A DNA stretch of 64,000 bases from an uncultured Sphingomonas sp. (GTDB lineage Bacteria > Pseudomonadota > Alphaproteobacteria > Sphingomonadales > Sphingomonadaceae), in the NCBI RefSeq assembly GCF_913774285.1, contig NZ_CAJYHX010000008.1, positions 248,001 to 312,000 of the forward strand. The letters are read 5' to 3'. Positions within the stretch are counted from its first letter, which is position 1. Every line of letters starts with the position of its first letter. The position numbers were made by a program, and so were the translations under genes. Positions 34,941 through 43,441 of the stretch are shown in pieces. A model generated the notes under the pieces. That model was not told where the DNA came from. It saw nothing but the letters and a program-made list of their open reading frames with translations, and did no database searches.

Positions 34941-36935
34941 ATGCGTACTGCCCTTCTCACGGGCGCGGCGATCGTCGCGTTCGTTCCCCATGCCTTTGCC
35001 GACACCGATCCGCAGCAGGCCAACGACAAGAACACGATCATCGTCACGGCCGCGCCTTATGCCGTGGCGAGCGACGAGGTGCCGACCATCGTCACCCATG
35101 TCGACCGCGACCAGATCCTGCGCAGCGGCGGGGCGAGCATCAGTGACGCGCTGGCACAGGAGCCCGGCATTTCCGCCACCAGCTTCGCCAGCGGGGCGAG
35201 CCGGCCGATCATCCGCGGCATGGACGCGACGCGCGTCCGCATCCTCGAGAATGGCGCCAGCAGCTCGGACGTGTCGGACATCGGCCCCGACCATGGCATT
35301 CCCGTCGACCCCTTCGCGGCGGAGAGCATCGAGGTCGTCCGCGGCGCGGGCACGCTGCGCTATGGCAGCCAGGCGATCGGCGGCGTGGTCAACGTGATCA
35401 ACAACCGCGTGCCGATGAAGCTGCCAAGCGATCCCGTCTCCGGCGAAGCGGTGGGCAGCTATGGCAGCGCCGCGAAGGTCGGCGAAGGCGGCGCGCTGGT
35501 CGATGCCAAGCTCGGCCAGTTCGCGCTCCACGCCGACGGCTTCTACCGCGACGCGAGTGATTACGACACGCCGCTCGGCGTCCAGCAGAACAGCTTTTTC
35601 CGCGGCCACGGCGCCTCGCTTGGCGGATCCTATTTCTTCGGCGGCGACGATGCGAGCCATGTCGGCTTGTCGATCAGCCAGTATAATTCGAAATACGGCA
35701 TCCCCAGCGACACCACCTATATCGACATGCGCCAGACCAAGGTGATGTCGCGCGACGTGTTCGCGGTGAACGCCGGCCCCCTCAAGTCGATCAACCTCGA
35801 CGCCAGCTATGCCGACTATACGCATGACGAGAAGGAACCCGACGGCACGATCGACACCACCTTCCGCAACAAGGAATTCGACGGGCACCTCGAATTCCTG
35901 CTCAACCCGCTGGGGCCGATCCGCAACTCGGCACTCGGCTTCGAGGTGCAGAACCGCAAGTTCTCGGCGATCGGCGACGACAGCAGCTACCTGTTCCCCA
36001 CCACCACCCAGAGCGAAGCGGCCTATCTCTTCACCGAAGTACCGCTGACCGACATCCTCCACCTCCAGGCCAGCGGCCGGGTCGAGCATGTCCGCAGCGA
36101 AGGCACGCCGGCGGGCGACGTGTTCACGGTGCGCGAGTTCACCCCCGTCAGCGGCGCGATCGGCGCGCTGCTCGACGTCGGCAGCCATGTGAAGCTGGGC
36201 TTCACCGGATCGAGCACCGGCCGTGCGCCGGCAATCACCGAGCTGTTCGCCCGCGGCGGGCATGACGGCCCCAACACCTTCGAGACCGGCGACCCGAACC
36301 TGAAGATCGAGCGCGCCAACTCGATCGAGGCGACGCTGCGGGTGAATGTCGATCGCTTCCACTTCGACGGCAGCGCCTATTCGACCTGGTTCAAGAACTA
36401 CATCTATGGCGACCTGACCGGCCGCACCTGCGACGATGACGGCACTTGTGCGCTGGGCGGCGACGGCGATCTGAAGGAGCTCAACTATCGCCAGCAGGGC
36501 GCGCATTTCCGCGGGCTGGAAGGCAAGGCGAGCCTGGACCTGTTCCACCAGCACGACCAGACGCTGCAGCTGACCGGCCTGGCCGACTATACCCGCGCGA
36601 CGCTGGACGATGGCGGCAACGTGCCGCGCATCCCGCCCTATCGGCTGGGTGCCGGCATGAACCTGTTCACGCCGCAGTTCGACGGCGCGGTGCAGTTCGT
36701 CCACAATGCCAAGCAGACCAAGTTCGGCGCCTTCGATACCGAGACGCCGGGCTACAACCTGATCAACGCGAATGTCGCTTGGCGGCCGTTCAAGTCGCAG
36801 CCGGGGATCGAGTTCGCGATCGTCGGCCAGAACCTGACCGACGAGATCGTGCGCAACGCGGCGTCGCTCAACAAGGATCTGGTGATCCAGCCGGGGCGGA
36901 ACATCCGCTTCATGGTGAAGATCGCGACCTTCTGA
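34941..36935 (+). CDS. ZnuD-like TonB-dependent receptor (probable zinc uptake)
   Basis: A 664-residue outer-membrane receptor. Signal peptide ends HAFA; TonB box region NTIIVTAAPY is followed by a plug containing PIIRGMDATRVRILENGA, SDIGPDHGIPVDPFAAESIE and VVRGAGTLRYGSQAIGGVV. The SDxxPDHxxxVDP signature and the RIPPYRLGAG and RNAASLNKD...PGRNIR segments near the end resemble ZnuD/TdfJ zinc receptors. It is shorter than the other three receptors here. ATG with CACGGAG upstream. With the His/Cys protein it probably forms a metal-responsive unit. A very strong terminator follows. Confidence 0.85.
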   Translation: MRTALLTGAAIVAFVPHAFADTDPQQANDKNTIIVTAAPYAVASDEVPTIVTHVDRDQILRSGGASISDALAQEPGISATSFASGASRPIIRGMDATRVRILENGASSSDVSDIGPDHGIPVDPFAAESIEVVRGAGTLRYGSQAIGGVVNVINNRVPMKLPSDPVSGEAVGSYGSAAKVGEGGALVDAKLGQFALHADGFYRDASDYDTPLGVQQNSFFRGHGASLGGSYFFGGDDASHVGLSISQYNSKYGIPSDTTYIDMRQTKVMSRDVFAVNAGPLKSINLDASYADYTHDEKEPDGTIDTTFRNKEFDGHLEFLLNPLGPIRNSALGFEVQNRKFSAIGDDSSYLFPTTTQSEAAYLFTEVPLTDILHLQASGRVEHVRSEGTPAGDVFTVREFTPVSGAIGALLDVGSHVKLGFTGSSTGRAPAITELFARGGHDGPNTFETGDPNLKIERANSIEATLRVNVDRFHFDGSAYSTWFKNYIYGDLTGRTCDDDGTCALGGDGDLKELNYRQQGAHFRGLEGKASLDLFHQHDQTLQLTGLADYTRATLDDGGNVPRIPPYRLGAGMNLFTPQFDGAVQFVHNAKQTKFGAFDTETPGYNLINANVAWRPFKSQPGIEFAIVGQNLTDEIVRNAASLNKDLVIQPGRNIRFMVKIATF

Positions 36936-36940
36936 GGGTC

Positions 36941-36982
36941 GAGGAAGGCGGGTTCGGTGGATGCCACCAACCCGCCTTCCTC
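36941..36982 (+). terminator. Very strong intrinsic terminator
   Basis: A 14-base perfect stem GAGGAAGGCGGGTT/AACCCGCCTTCCTC is topped by a further 5-base stem GGTGG/CCACC with loop ATG and a single bulged C. TATTCT follows. It starts 5 bases after the receptor stop. Confidence 0.85.
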
Positions 36983-36988
36983 TATTCT

Positions 36989-37085
36989 CGTCATCCCGGC
37001 GAAAGCCGGGATCCATTCGCCTCTCGGTCCGAAGAAAGCGCCGCAGCGTTGAAGCCAATGGATTCCGGCTTTCGCCGGAATCACC
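36989..37085. repeat. Paired REP-like element (CGTCATCCCGGCGAAAGCCG type)
   Basis: Two hairpins in inverted order: CCCGGC-GAAA-GCCGGG at the left and TTCCGGC-TTTC-GCCGGAA at the right, with flanks CGTCATCC... and ...GGAATCACC mirroring each other around a 40-base centre. This is the common alpha/beta-proteobacterial REP pair with GAAA loops. It sits between convergent units and is non-coding. Confidence 0.75.
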
Positions 37086-37097
37086 AAGCTTAGGTGA

Positions 37098-38105
37098 TCA
37101 GGCAGGCCGGTGCCCCTTGCGCCATTTCGTCCAGAGGTGCCGGGCGAGCATCGCCGGCGGCATCCGCAGCGCGTGGGAGCGGAGGTAGAACCCGAGCTGC
37201 ACCGCCTTGCGGGTCGAGCGGCCGCAGGCGTCGCGCGCGGTCAACCGGCGGTGGAACAGCGGGTCAAGCGCATTCCAGCCCTGCCATGCAGGCGGGGCCT
37301 CGGTGCCGTAGAGCCGCACCGCCTGCCGCACCGCGCGGCGTATGGCGGCACCCAGTCCGTGCTGCGCCGCACGTTCGGCCAGCCCGTCGAACCCAAATTC
37401 GCCGAGCAGGCAGTGGATGTCCCAAAGGTTGCGCATCCCGCCCGCGAGGTCGCCGTCGGCGAACAGATGCGCGGCGGCGTGGCAGAGCATGTCCTGGCGG
37501 CCGAGGATGCGCAGCCCGTTCTCCAGCGCCACGCTGTCCGCCAGCAGCGCCGCCGCATCCGGCCGAATGCGCGCGGTGAGCGGCAGGATCGTGTGGTGGA
37601 CGTCGATCATCTTGTCGCGGTCGCGGTGGATCAGCGGCGGCAGCTCGTGCATCCAGCGGCGGTAATAGGCGTCGTCATAGGGATCAGGCTTCACCCATTC
37701 CCACCCCGCCGCGAGCAGTGCCGCTTCCACCTCCTCGATCGCCTCGCGCGGCACGAGGATGTCGAGATCGCCGATCACGCGGCCCGTGGAAGGCGACAGC
37801 CCCGCCGCGGCATAGGCGGTGCCCTTGAGCAGCACGACCGGCGCCTCGATCCCGGCAAGCGCGCGGCGCGCCATCTCGGCTTCCCACAGCGCCGCGGTGC
37901 GGCCCTGCTCGGCCGAAGCGATGGCGTCTTCGACCAGCCGCGCCGCTGCCGGAGGCATCGGCAGCCCGGCGATGCGGTGCGCGAGCGTACCCGCCAGCTG
38001 TTCGGCGCGCGCGACTGCCCACAGCGCGTTCCAATCGGCAGGCGCCAGTCCCTCGATGGTGCCGGGCGCGCGCAGCACGCGGGCGAGCAGCAGCGCCGGG
38101 TTCAT
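37098..38105 (-). CDS. Nucleotidyltransferase-family protein (NTP_transf_5 type)
   Basis: A 335-residue protein resembling PF14907 nucleotidyltransferases: after a helical start it has VVLLKGTAYAAAGLSPSTGR followed by the GDLDILVP active-site acid pair, and HELPPLIHRDRDKMIDVHHT. Such enzymes appear in peptide-modification and exosortase-type clusters; the transferred group and target are unknown. It overlaps the upstream HprK-like gene by ATGA and is the last gene of the four-gene minus-strand cluster. The frame extends further upstream but only as antisense/shadow of the kinase gene. Confidence 0.8.
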   Translation of the reverse strand: MNPALLLARVLRAPGTIEGLAPADWNALWAVARAEQLAGTLAHRIAGLPMPPAAARLVEDAIASAEQGRTAALWEAEMARRALAGIEAPVVLLKGTAYAAAGLSPSTGRVIGDLDILVPREAIEEVEAALLAAGWEWVKPDPYDDAYYRRWMHELPPLIHRDRDKMIDVHHTILPLTARIRPDAAALLADSVALENGLRILGRQDMLCHAAAHLFADGDLAGGMRNLWDIHCLLGEFGFDGLAERAAQHGLGAAIRRAVRQAVRLYGTEAPPAWQGWNALDPLFHRRLTARDACGRSTRKAVQLGFYLRSHALRMPPAMLARHLWTKWRKGHRPA

Positions 38106-38953
38106 GCCAGCGCCTCCACCATCGCCAGCGCCGTCTCCGCATCGGGATAGTCGATCGCCCGCGCGGGCACTTGCTGCACCAGCCGGGTCAGCGCCTCGAA
38201 CCCGCGCTCGGCGAGCGTGACATAGTTGGTCGAGGCCTGGGTCAGCCGGACGAACGCCTCGCTCGGCAGCACCGGCCGCTCCGCCGCCTCGAAGCCGAAG
38301 CGCGGGAACAGGATCAGGCTGGGTTCGGCGGGTTCCGCCATCGCGGCGATGGCGCGGGCGTCGGGCACTAGGTGGCGGATCGCGCCCTTGGGCGTGCCCT
38401 CCAGCAGCGGACCGACGCGCGCGCCCGGCAGCGCCTGCGCGACCACGTCGATCGCTTCGTTCTTGAGGCTCACCAGCCGCGGAAAGGCGTGGGCGAGCCC
38501 GGTGGCGCAGTCGATCAGTGCGAACTCGTCGCCCATCAGCCGCCAGCCCCGCGCCATCAGCAGCGCCGCGAGGGTCGACTTGCCCGCGCCGGAGATGCCG
38601 GTCATCAGCACCGCGCGGCCGCCCCGCTCGACCATCGCGGCGTGGAGCAGCAGATAGCGTCGCAGCCCGAGCGCGACCTGCAGGTTCATCCCCATCTCGG
38701 CGGCGAGCAGCCCTTGGGCGAGCGGCAGCGGGGCGGCATCCGGGATCACGAAGTCCCCCGCGATGTGCACCGACGGGCGCAGCACCCGCCGCCACCGTCG
38801 CGCGGCGAACAGATGGACGTTGAAGTCGGCGATGCCGTCCTGCGGCGCCGGATAGTCGCGGTAGAGGTCGTCGAGTGCGGCGATCGGCGCGCGCCAGTGG
38901 CTGCCGATGCGAAAGCCCAGCGGCCCGATGCGGAGCAGCTTCAGATGGCGCAT
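38102..38953 (-). CDS. HprK-related kinase A
   Basis: A 283-residue protein with an HPr-kinase-like P-loop: GISGAGKST at residues 119-127 followed by GWRLMGDEFALID and PRLVSLKNEAIDV. It lacks the N-terminal regulatory domain of true HprK and there is no HPr gene nearby, which matches the HprK-related kinase A group of the HPr-rel-A system. Homologues in lasso-peptide clusters phosphorylate a peptide; the target here is unknown. It is overlapped by 13 bases with the PqqD-like gene upstream and by ATGA with the nucleotidyltransferase downstream. Confidence 0.85.
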   Translation of the reverse strand: MRHLKLLRIGPLGFRIGSHWRAPIAALDDLYRDYPAPQDGIADFNVHLFAARRWRRVLRPSVHIAGDFVIPDAAPLPLAQGLLAAEMGMNLQVALGLRRYLLLHAAMVERGGRAVLMTGISGAGKSTLAALLMARGWRLMGDEFALIDCATGLAHAFPRLVSLKNEAIDVVAQALPGARVGPLLEGTPKGAIRHLVPDARAIAAMAEPAEPSLILFPRFGFEAAERPVLPSEAFVRLTQASTNYVTLAERGFEALTRLVQQVPARAIDYPDAETALAMVEALA

Positions 38954-39216
38954 GTCCGCTCCACCAGCCCGGCGGCGACCAGTTCGTCGAGCCGCACCGC
39001 CAGCGCTACGGAATCGGGATCGGCGAGGTCGAAGCGTTCGCTCAGCACCGCCAGCAGCCCAGCCACGTCGCGCTGGCCTTCGCCGAGGATCTCGAGGATC
39101 TCCGGCACCGGCGCGTCGACGATATGGGTGATGCCCGAGGCGCGGTGGTAGATCAGCGTCAGCGCATCGAGCGGGACGATGCGGAGCGTCGCGGGATCGG
39201 CGGCGCGATAGAACAC
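38941..39216 (-). CDS. PqqD-like small protein (HPr-rel-A type), GTG start
   Basis: A 91-residue protein beginning at GTG (VFYRAADPATLRIVPLDALT) with GAGGG seven bases upstream. The segment LIYHRASGITHIVDAPVPEI is characteristic of the HPr-rel-A-associated PqqD family, a fold that in other pathways is a peptide-recognition element delivering a precursor to its modifying enzyme. Its start lies 10 bases after the stop of the small Tat-exported protein and its end overlaps the kinase. No ATG gives a sensible start; the longer upstream frame is a shadow of the neighbouring gene. Confidence 0.8.
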   Translation of the reverse strand: MFYRAADPATLRIVPLDALTLIYHRASGITHIVDAPVPEILEILGEGQRDVAGLLAVLSERFDLADPDSVALAVRLDELVAAGLVERTCAI

Positions 39217-39226
39217 CGCCCGGCCC

Positions 39227-39616
39227 TCAGCCGCGCGGCATCTGCAGCGAGGCGAAGCAGGTGAAGCCGCTGGTCCCGCGCTGCAGGCGGCGGATATAGT
39301 TGGTATAGGCGCGGCTCGCCTGCGGATCGGTGCCCGGCAGCGTACCGCCATTGAGCGCGCGCTTGACGTCCTGCGCCTTGAAGTTGCGCCCCGGCGCCGG
39401 GAAGGCACCCGGCGTGCGCGCAGGCACGACGCGGCCGTCGGGCGCGATATAGCTGCCCGCACGGCCGGGATCGGTCACCGGGATTTCGCACTGCATGACC
39501 GAGGCATTGGTCTGCGCCAGCGCCGGGCGGATCGAGACGATCGCGGCCGCACTCGCGGCGCCGAGCATCAGCGCGCGCCGACGGGTCGGCTGGTCTTCGG
39601 ATTTGGGATCGTCCAT
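39227..39616 (-). CDS. Small Tat-exported protein heading the HprK/PqqD cluster
   Basis: A 129-residue protein with a twin-arginine leader (TRRRALMLGAASAAAIVS, ending RPALAQ) and a mature part of about 95 residues: CEIPVTDPGRAGSYIAPDGR, PGRNFKAQDVKRALNGG and a C-terminal SGFTCFASLQMPRG. Two cysteines (near residues 43 and 121) could form a disulfide. No family recognised. As first gene of the cluster, 10 bases before the PqqD-like gene, it is the best candidate for the substrate or partner of the kinase and nucleotidyltransferase, but this is inference. Confidence 0.7.
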   Translation of the reverse strand: MDDPKSEDQPTRRRALMLGAASAAAIVSIRPALAQTNASVMQCEIPVTDPGRAGSYIAPDGRVVPARTPGAFPAPGRNFKAQDVKRALNGGTLPGTDPQASRAYTNYIRRLQRGTSGFTCFASLQMPRG

Positions 39617-39698
39617 CGCCTTCTTCTTCTGCGCCCGGGCCCATTTCGCAATCGTAAATACGGGCTCGTCTTGGGACGATTGCACGCTAGAAGGCGCC

Positions 39699-40904
39699 AT
39701 GCTCTCGGCCCATGGCTTCCGAATCAGCCTCGCACTGGGTGTCGCCGCGCTGTCGGCGGTCGTCGGGCTGTTGGTCGGCGGGGACCTGCAGCTCACCCTG
39801 GTGATGCTGGTCGGCGCGATCGCCGCGGTGCTGATCGTCGCGATCGGCGGCGACCCCGCCCCCGCGCCGCGCGACGATGCCGCCACGGCCGACCGCGACC
39901 CCGCCTTTGCCGAAGTGATCGAAGCGATCGCCGAGCCGGTGCTGGTAACCGCCGCTACCCGCGTGATCGCCGCCAACGCCGCCGCCCGCGCGCTGCTCGG
40001 CGAACATATCCTGGGCGAGGACGTGCGCCTGGCGATCCGCCACCCCGCTGCCGCCGAGCGGCTGCTCGATCCCGGCGAGGACCATAGCGCCCCGATTCAT
40101 CTGGTCGGCCTCGGCACGCGCGAGCAGCGCTGGGAAATGCGCGTCCGCACGCTGGAAACCGGCGAGCGCGTCGTCCACCTCGTCGACCGCACCGGCAGCT
40201 ACACCGCCGACCGCATGCGCGTCGACTTCGTCGCCAATGCCAGCCACGAGCTGCGCACGCCGCTCGCCTCGCTGCTCGGCTATGTCGAGACGCTGGCCGA
40301 CGGCGCCGGCGAGGAGCCGGAGATCCGCGCCCGCTTCCTCAAGATCATGCACGACGAGGCGCGGCGCATGGACCGGCTGATCAGCGACCTGATCTCGCTC
40401 AGCCGGATCGAGGCGGAGAAATATCGTGCCCCGGCGGAGTCGGTGCAGCTCGCCGATCTGATCGACCAGGTCTGTACCGAGCTTTCGGGCAGCCCCCGCG
40501 CCGCCGATCTGGTGACCGAGATCGAGGGCGTGCCGCCGGTGCGCGGCGACCGCACCCAGCTCAGCCAGCTGCTCCACAACCTGATCGGCAACGCGATGAA
40601 ATATGGCCGCGCCGGCACCCCGGTCACCGTGTCGCTGCGCAGCGAGGGCGACACGATGGTCCGCTTCGCCGTCGCCGACCAGGGCGAAGGCATCCCGGCC
40701 GAGCATATTCCGCGGCTGACCGAGCGCTTTTATCGCGTCGATTCGGGACGCAGCCGCTCGCTCGGCGGCACCGGCCTGGGCCTGGCCATCGTCAAGCATG
40801 TGGTCGAACGCCACCGTGGGCGGTTCGATATCGCCTCCACCGTGGGGGTCGGCACCACCGTCTCGGTGCGGCTGCCGATCGAGGCGAGTGTCATAAAGTC
40901 GTAA
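39699..40904 (+). CDS. phoR: Phosphate regulon sensor histidine kinase
   Basis: A 401-residue membrane kinase: two N-terminal helices (about residues 8-50), a PAS-like region (about 70-160), then HisKA with phospho-acceptor His183 in NASHELRTPLASLLGYVETL, and HATPase (HNLIGNAMKYGRAGTPV, VADQGEGIPAEH, GGTGLGLAIVKH). It senses the state of the Pst transporter and phosphorylates PhoB. AAGG precedes the ATG. It heads the Pho operon and lies 83 bases upstream of pstS, with a Pho-box-like site over its stop codon. Confidence 0.92.
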   Translation: MLSAHGFRISLALGVAALSAVVGLLVGGDLQLTLVMLVGAIAAVLIVAIGGDPAPAPRDDAATADRDPAFAEVIEAIAEPVLVTAATRVIAANAAARALLGEHILGEDVRLAIRHPAAAERLLDPGEDHSAPIHLVGLGTREQRWEMRVRTLETGERVVHLVDRTGSYTADRMRVDFVANASHELRTPLASLLGYVETLADGAGEEPEIRARFLKIMHDEARRMDRLISDLISLSRIEAEKYRAPAESVQLADLIDQVCTELSGSPRAADLVTEIEGVPPVRGDRTQLSQLLHNLIGNAMKYGRAGTPVTVSLRSEGDTMVRFAVADQGEGIPAEHIPRLTERFYRVDSGRSRSLGGTGLGLAIVKHVVERHRGRFDIASTVGVGTTVSVRLPIEASVIKS

Positions 40905-40905
40905 C
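40888..40905 (+). promoter_or_regulatory. Pho-box-like site upstream of pstS
   Basis: GTGTCAT-AAAG-TCGTAAC matches the two 7-base repeats with 4-base spacing of the PhoB box (consensus CTGTCAT-N4-CTGTCAT), six matches in the first half and weaker in the second. It overlaps the phoR stop and is 82 bases before the pstS start, so PhoB could boost pstS over phoR. Confidence 0.45.
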
Positions 40906-40986
40906 GCGATTGCCGGATGGGCGATGCGTGGGAAGCGAGGCGCAGACTCCGCGATCCGAAACACCGCCATCCTCGGGGAGCACAAA

Positions 40987-42024
40987 GTGACGATGCTGGG
41001 TCGTCTAGCGCTGATCGGCTTCGGCACGCTCGCCCTCTCGGCGTGCGACGGCAGCGCCACGCGCGAAATCCGCGTCGTCGGCTCCTCCACCGTCTATCCC
41101 TTCACCACCGCCGTGGCTGAGGCCTTCGTCAACGCGCGCAGCGGCCGCAAGGCGCCGGTGGTCGAATCGATCGGCAGCGGCGCCGGCCTCCGCCGCTTCT
41201 GCGAGGGCGTGGGCGCGCAGTTCCCGGACATCGCCAACGCCTCGCGCCGGATGACGCGCAAGGAGTATGATCGCTGCGAGGAGAATGAGGTCGGCGAGAT
41301 CCTCGAGATCGTGATCGGGCTCGACGGTGTGGCCCTCGCGGAATCGAACCAGGGCCCCAAGCTCCAACTCAGCAAGCGCGACGTCTATCTCGCGCTCGCC
41401 GCCAAGCCGCTCGGCAAGCCAAACACCACGCGCACCTGGCAGGACGTGAACCCCAGCCTGCCCGCGATCCCGATCCTGGTGATGGGCCCGCCCTCGACCA
41501 GCGGCACCCGCGACGCCTTCGTCGAGCTGATGCTGGCGCCGGGCTGCCTGGAAGCCGATCCGAACGCCACCAGACTCAAGGCCGAAGCCGATCCTTCGCA
41601 CTATGACGCCGAATGCCGCCGCATCCGCGATGACGGCCCCTATGTTGACAAGGGCGAGAACGACAATCTGATCGTCCAGGGGCTGGCGCAGAACCCCAAT
41701 GCGCTCGGCATCTTCGGCTATTCCTATCTCGAAGAGAACCGCAACCGCCTGCACGGCGTGCCGATCGAGGGCGTGGCGCCGACCTATGCGACGATCGCCG
41801 ACGGCCAGTACCCGGGCGCCCGCCCGCTCTACCTCTATGTGAAGAAGCGCCACCTCAAGGCGGTGCCGGGGCTGAAGGACTTCCTCACGCTCTACACCAC
41901 GCTGTGGGGCCCGGGCGGCCCGCTGGTGAAGCGCGGGCTGATCGCGGCACCCGAGGCGATGCGCGCGGAGATGGCGAAGCGCGTGGCCGATCTCACCCCG
42001 CTCGATCCGGCCGCGCTCAAGTGA
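40987..42024 (+). CDS. pstS: Phosphate ABC transporter substrate-binding protein
   Basis: A 345-residue periplasmic phosphate receptor with a lipoprotein-like leader (LALIGFGTLALSAC). Phosphate-site segments: VVGSSTVYPFT, ESIGSGAGLRRFCEG, FPDIANASRRMTRKE, GPPSTSGTRDAF. The residue pattern with Cys pairs and KGENDNLIVQGL is the alphaproteobacterial PstS type. GTG start chosen because GGGGAG is six bases upstream; an ATG two codons later is the alternative. pstC starts 40 bases after its stop. Confidence 0.92.
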   Translation: MTMLGRLALIGFGTLALSACDGSATREIRVVGSSTVYPFTTAVAEAFVNARSGRKAPVVESIGSGAGLRRFCEGVGAQFPDIANASRRMTRKEYDRCEENEVGEILEIVIGLDGVALAESNQGPKLQLSKRDVYLALAAKPLGKPNTTRTWQDVNPSLPAIPILVMGPPSTSGTRDAFVELMLAPGCLEADPNATRLKAEADPSHYDAECRRIRDDGPYVDKGENDNLIVQGLAQNPNALGIFGYSYLEENRNRLHGVPIEGVAPTYATIADGQYPGARPLYLYVKKRHLKAVPGLKDFLTLYTTLWGPGGPLVKRGLIAAPEAMRAEMAKRVADLTPLDPAALK

Positions 42025-42064
42025 CCCCTCCCCTCGCCCTCCAACCTGCTGAAATGCTCCGCCG

Positions 42065-43441
42065 GTGAACCCCTTCGCGTTACTGTTCCTGATCCTCGGC
42101 CTGGGGCTGATCGGCTGGCTGACGGCGCGGGCGCGCGCGCTGCGCTTCGATCGCGGCGGCGCCAAGCGGCTGCATTCGCTGCCGGCGCAGCATGGCTGGT
42201 TCGTCGGCATGTGGACGATCCTGCCGCCGCTGCTGTTCCTGGTCGTCTGGTCGGGGATCAGCCCCGGCCTCGTTCGCCAGACCGTGCTGCAGAGCCCCGC
42301 CGCAGCCGGCCTCTCCGACTTTGCCTTCGAGCGCGATTCGGTGCTCGCCCAGGCGCGCGCGGTGGCGAAGAACCCGTATGAGACCGAGGCCGACCCGCTC
42401 GCCCGCCAGCTCGCTCCCGTGGTGCGCGACGCCAGCCGCCGTTACGCCTGGACCGGCACCGCCGCCGCCGTGCTGCTCGCCTTTGCCGGCGCGGCCTTTG
42501 CGCTCAGCCGCATCCGCGCCGATTTCCGCGCCCGCTCCAAGGTGGAGCGCACGCTGATGATGGGGCTGCTGGTCGCCTCGCTGATCGCGATCTTCACCAC
42601 CATCGGCATCTTCGTCTCGCTCTTCTGGGAATCGCTGCGCTTCTTCCAACAGGTGCCGATCACCCAGTTCCTGTTCGGCACCCATTGGAGCCCGCAGGTG
42701 ATCGACGCGAAGAACCCCGGCGCGTCGCTCGGTGCGGTGCCGTTGTTCTGGGGCACCTTCTTCATCGGCGCGGTGATCGCGATGCTGGTAGCTATCCCCT
42801 TCGGACTGATGAGCGCGGTGTATCTCACCCAATATGCCTCGCCGACCACGCGCCGCTGGATGAAGCCGACGCTGGAGATGCTCGCGGGCGTGCCGACCGT
42901 GGTCTATGGCTATTTCGCCGCGCTGACCGTCGCCCCTGCCGTGCGCAAGCTGGCGGTGCTGCTCGGCGACCCCTTCGCCTCCTCCGAAAGCGCGCTGGCC
43001 GCGGGTCTGGTGATGGGCGTGATGATCATCCCCTTCGTCTCCTCGATGGCCGACGACTCGCTCGCCGCGGTGCCGACCTCGATGCGCGACGGCAGCCTGG
43101 CGATGGGGGCCACGACCAGCGAGACGATCTCGCGCGTGCTCGTGCCTGCCGCGCTGCCGGGCGTGGTGGCGGGCGTGCTGCTCGCGGTCAGCCGCGCGAT
43201 CGGCGAGACGATGATCGTGGTGATGGCAGCCTCGGGCGCGGCGACGATCACGCTCAACCCGCTGCAGAGCGCCACCACCGTCACCAAGCAGATCGTCGAC
43301 CTGCTGACCGGCGAGGCCGAGTTCGACAGCCCCAAGACACTCGCCGCCTTCGCGCTGGGCCTGACGCTTTTCGTCATCACCCTGCTGCTCAACATCGTCG
43401 CGCTGCGCGTCGTGAAGAAGTATCGCGAAGCCTATGAGTAA
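42065..43441 (+). CDS. pstC: Phosphate ABC transporter permease PstC, GTG start
   Basis: A 458-residue inner-membrane permease. The C-terminal 280 residues are the usual PstC (GAVPLFWGTFFIGAVIAMLV, EMLAGVPTVVYGYFA, the EAA-type loop SLAMGATTSETISRVLVPAA). The N-terminal 150 residues add two further helices and a periplasmic segment, making it longer than the E. coli protein (319), as usual in this lineage. The GTG start has only a weak ribosome site. It overlaps pstA by 8 bases. Confidence 0.92.
   Translation: MNPFALLFLILGLGLIGWLTARARALRFDRGGAKRLHSLPAQHGWFVGMWTILPPLLFLVVWSGISPGLVRQTVLQSPAAAGLSDFAFERDSVLAQARAVAKNPYETEADPLARQLAPVVRDASRRYAWTGTAAAVLLAFAGAAFALSRIRADFRARSKVERTLMMGLLVASLIAIFTTIGIFVSLFWESLRFFQQVPITQFLFGTHWSPQVIDAKNPGASLGAVPLFWGTFFIGAVIAMLVAIPFGLMSAVYLTQYASPTTRRWMKPTLEMLAGVPTVVYGYFAALTVAPAVRKLAVLLGDPFASSESALAAGLVMGVMIIPFVSSMADDSLAAVPTSMRDGSLAMGATTSETISRVLVPAALPGVVAGVLLAVSRAIGETMIVVMAASGAATITLNPLQSATTVTKQIVDLLTGEAEFDSPKTLAAFALGLTLFVITLLLNIVALRVVKKYREAYE

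Noticed and set aside
37098..39616. Lasso-peptide gene cluster
   Set aside because: Kinase and PqqD-like genes fit, but there is no asparagine-synthetase-like cyclase, no transglutaminase-like protease and no short precursor gene.
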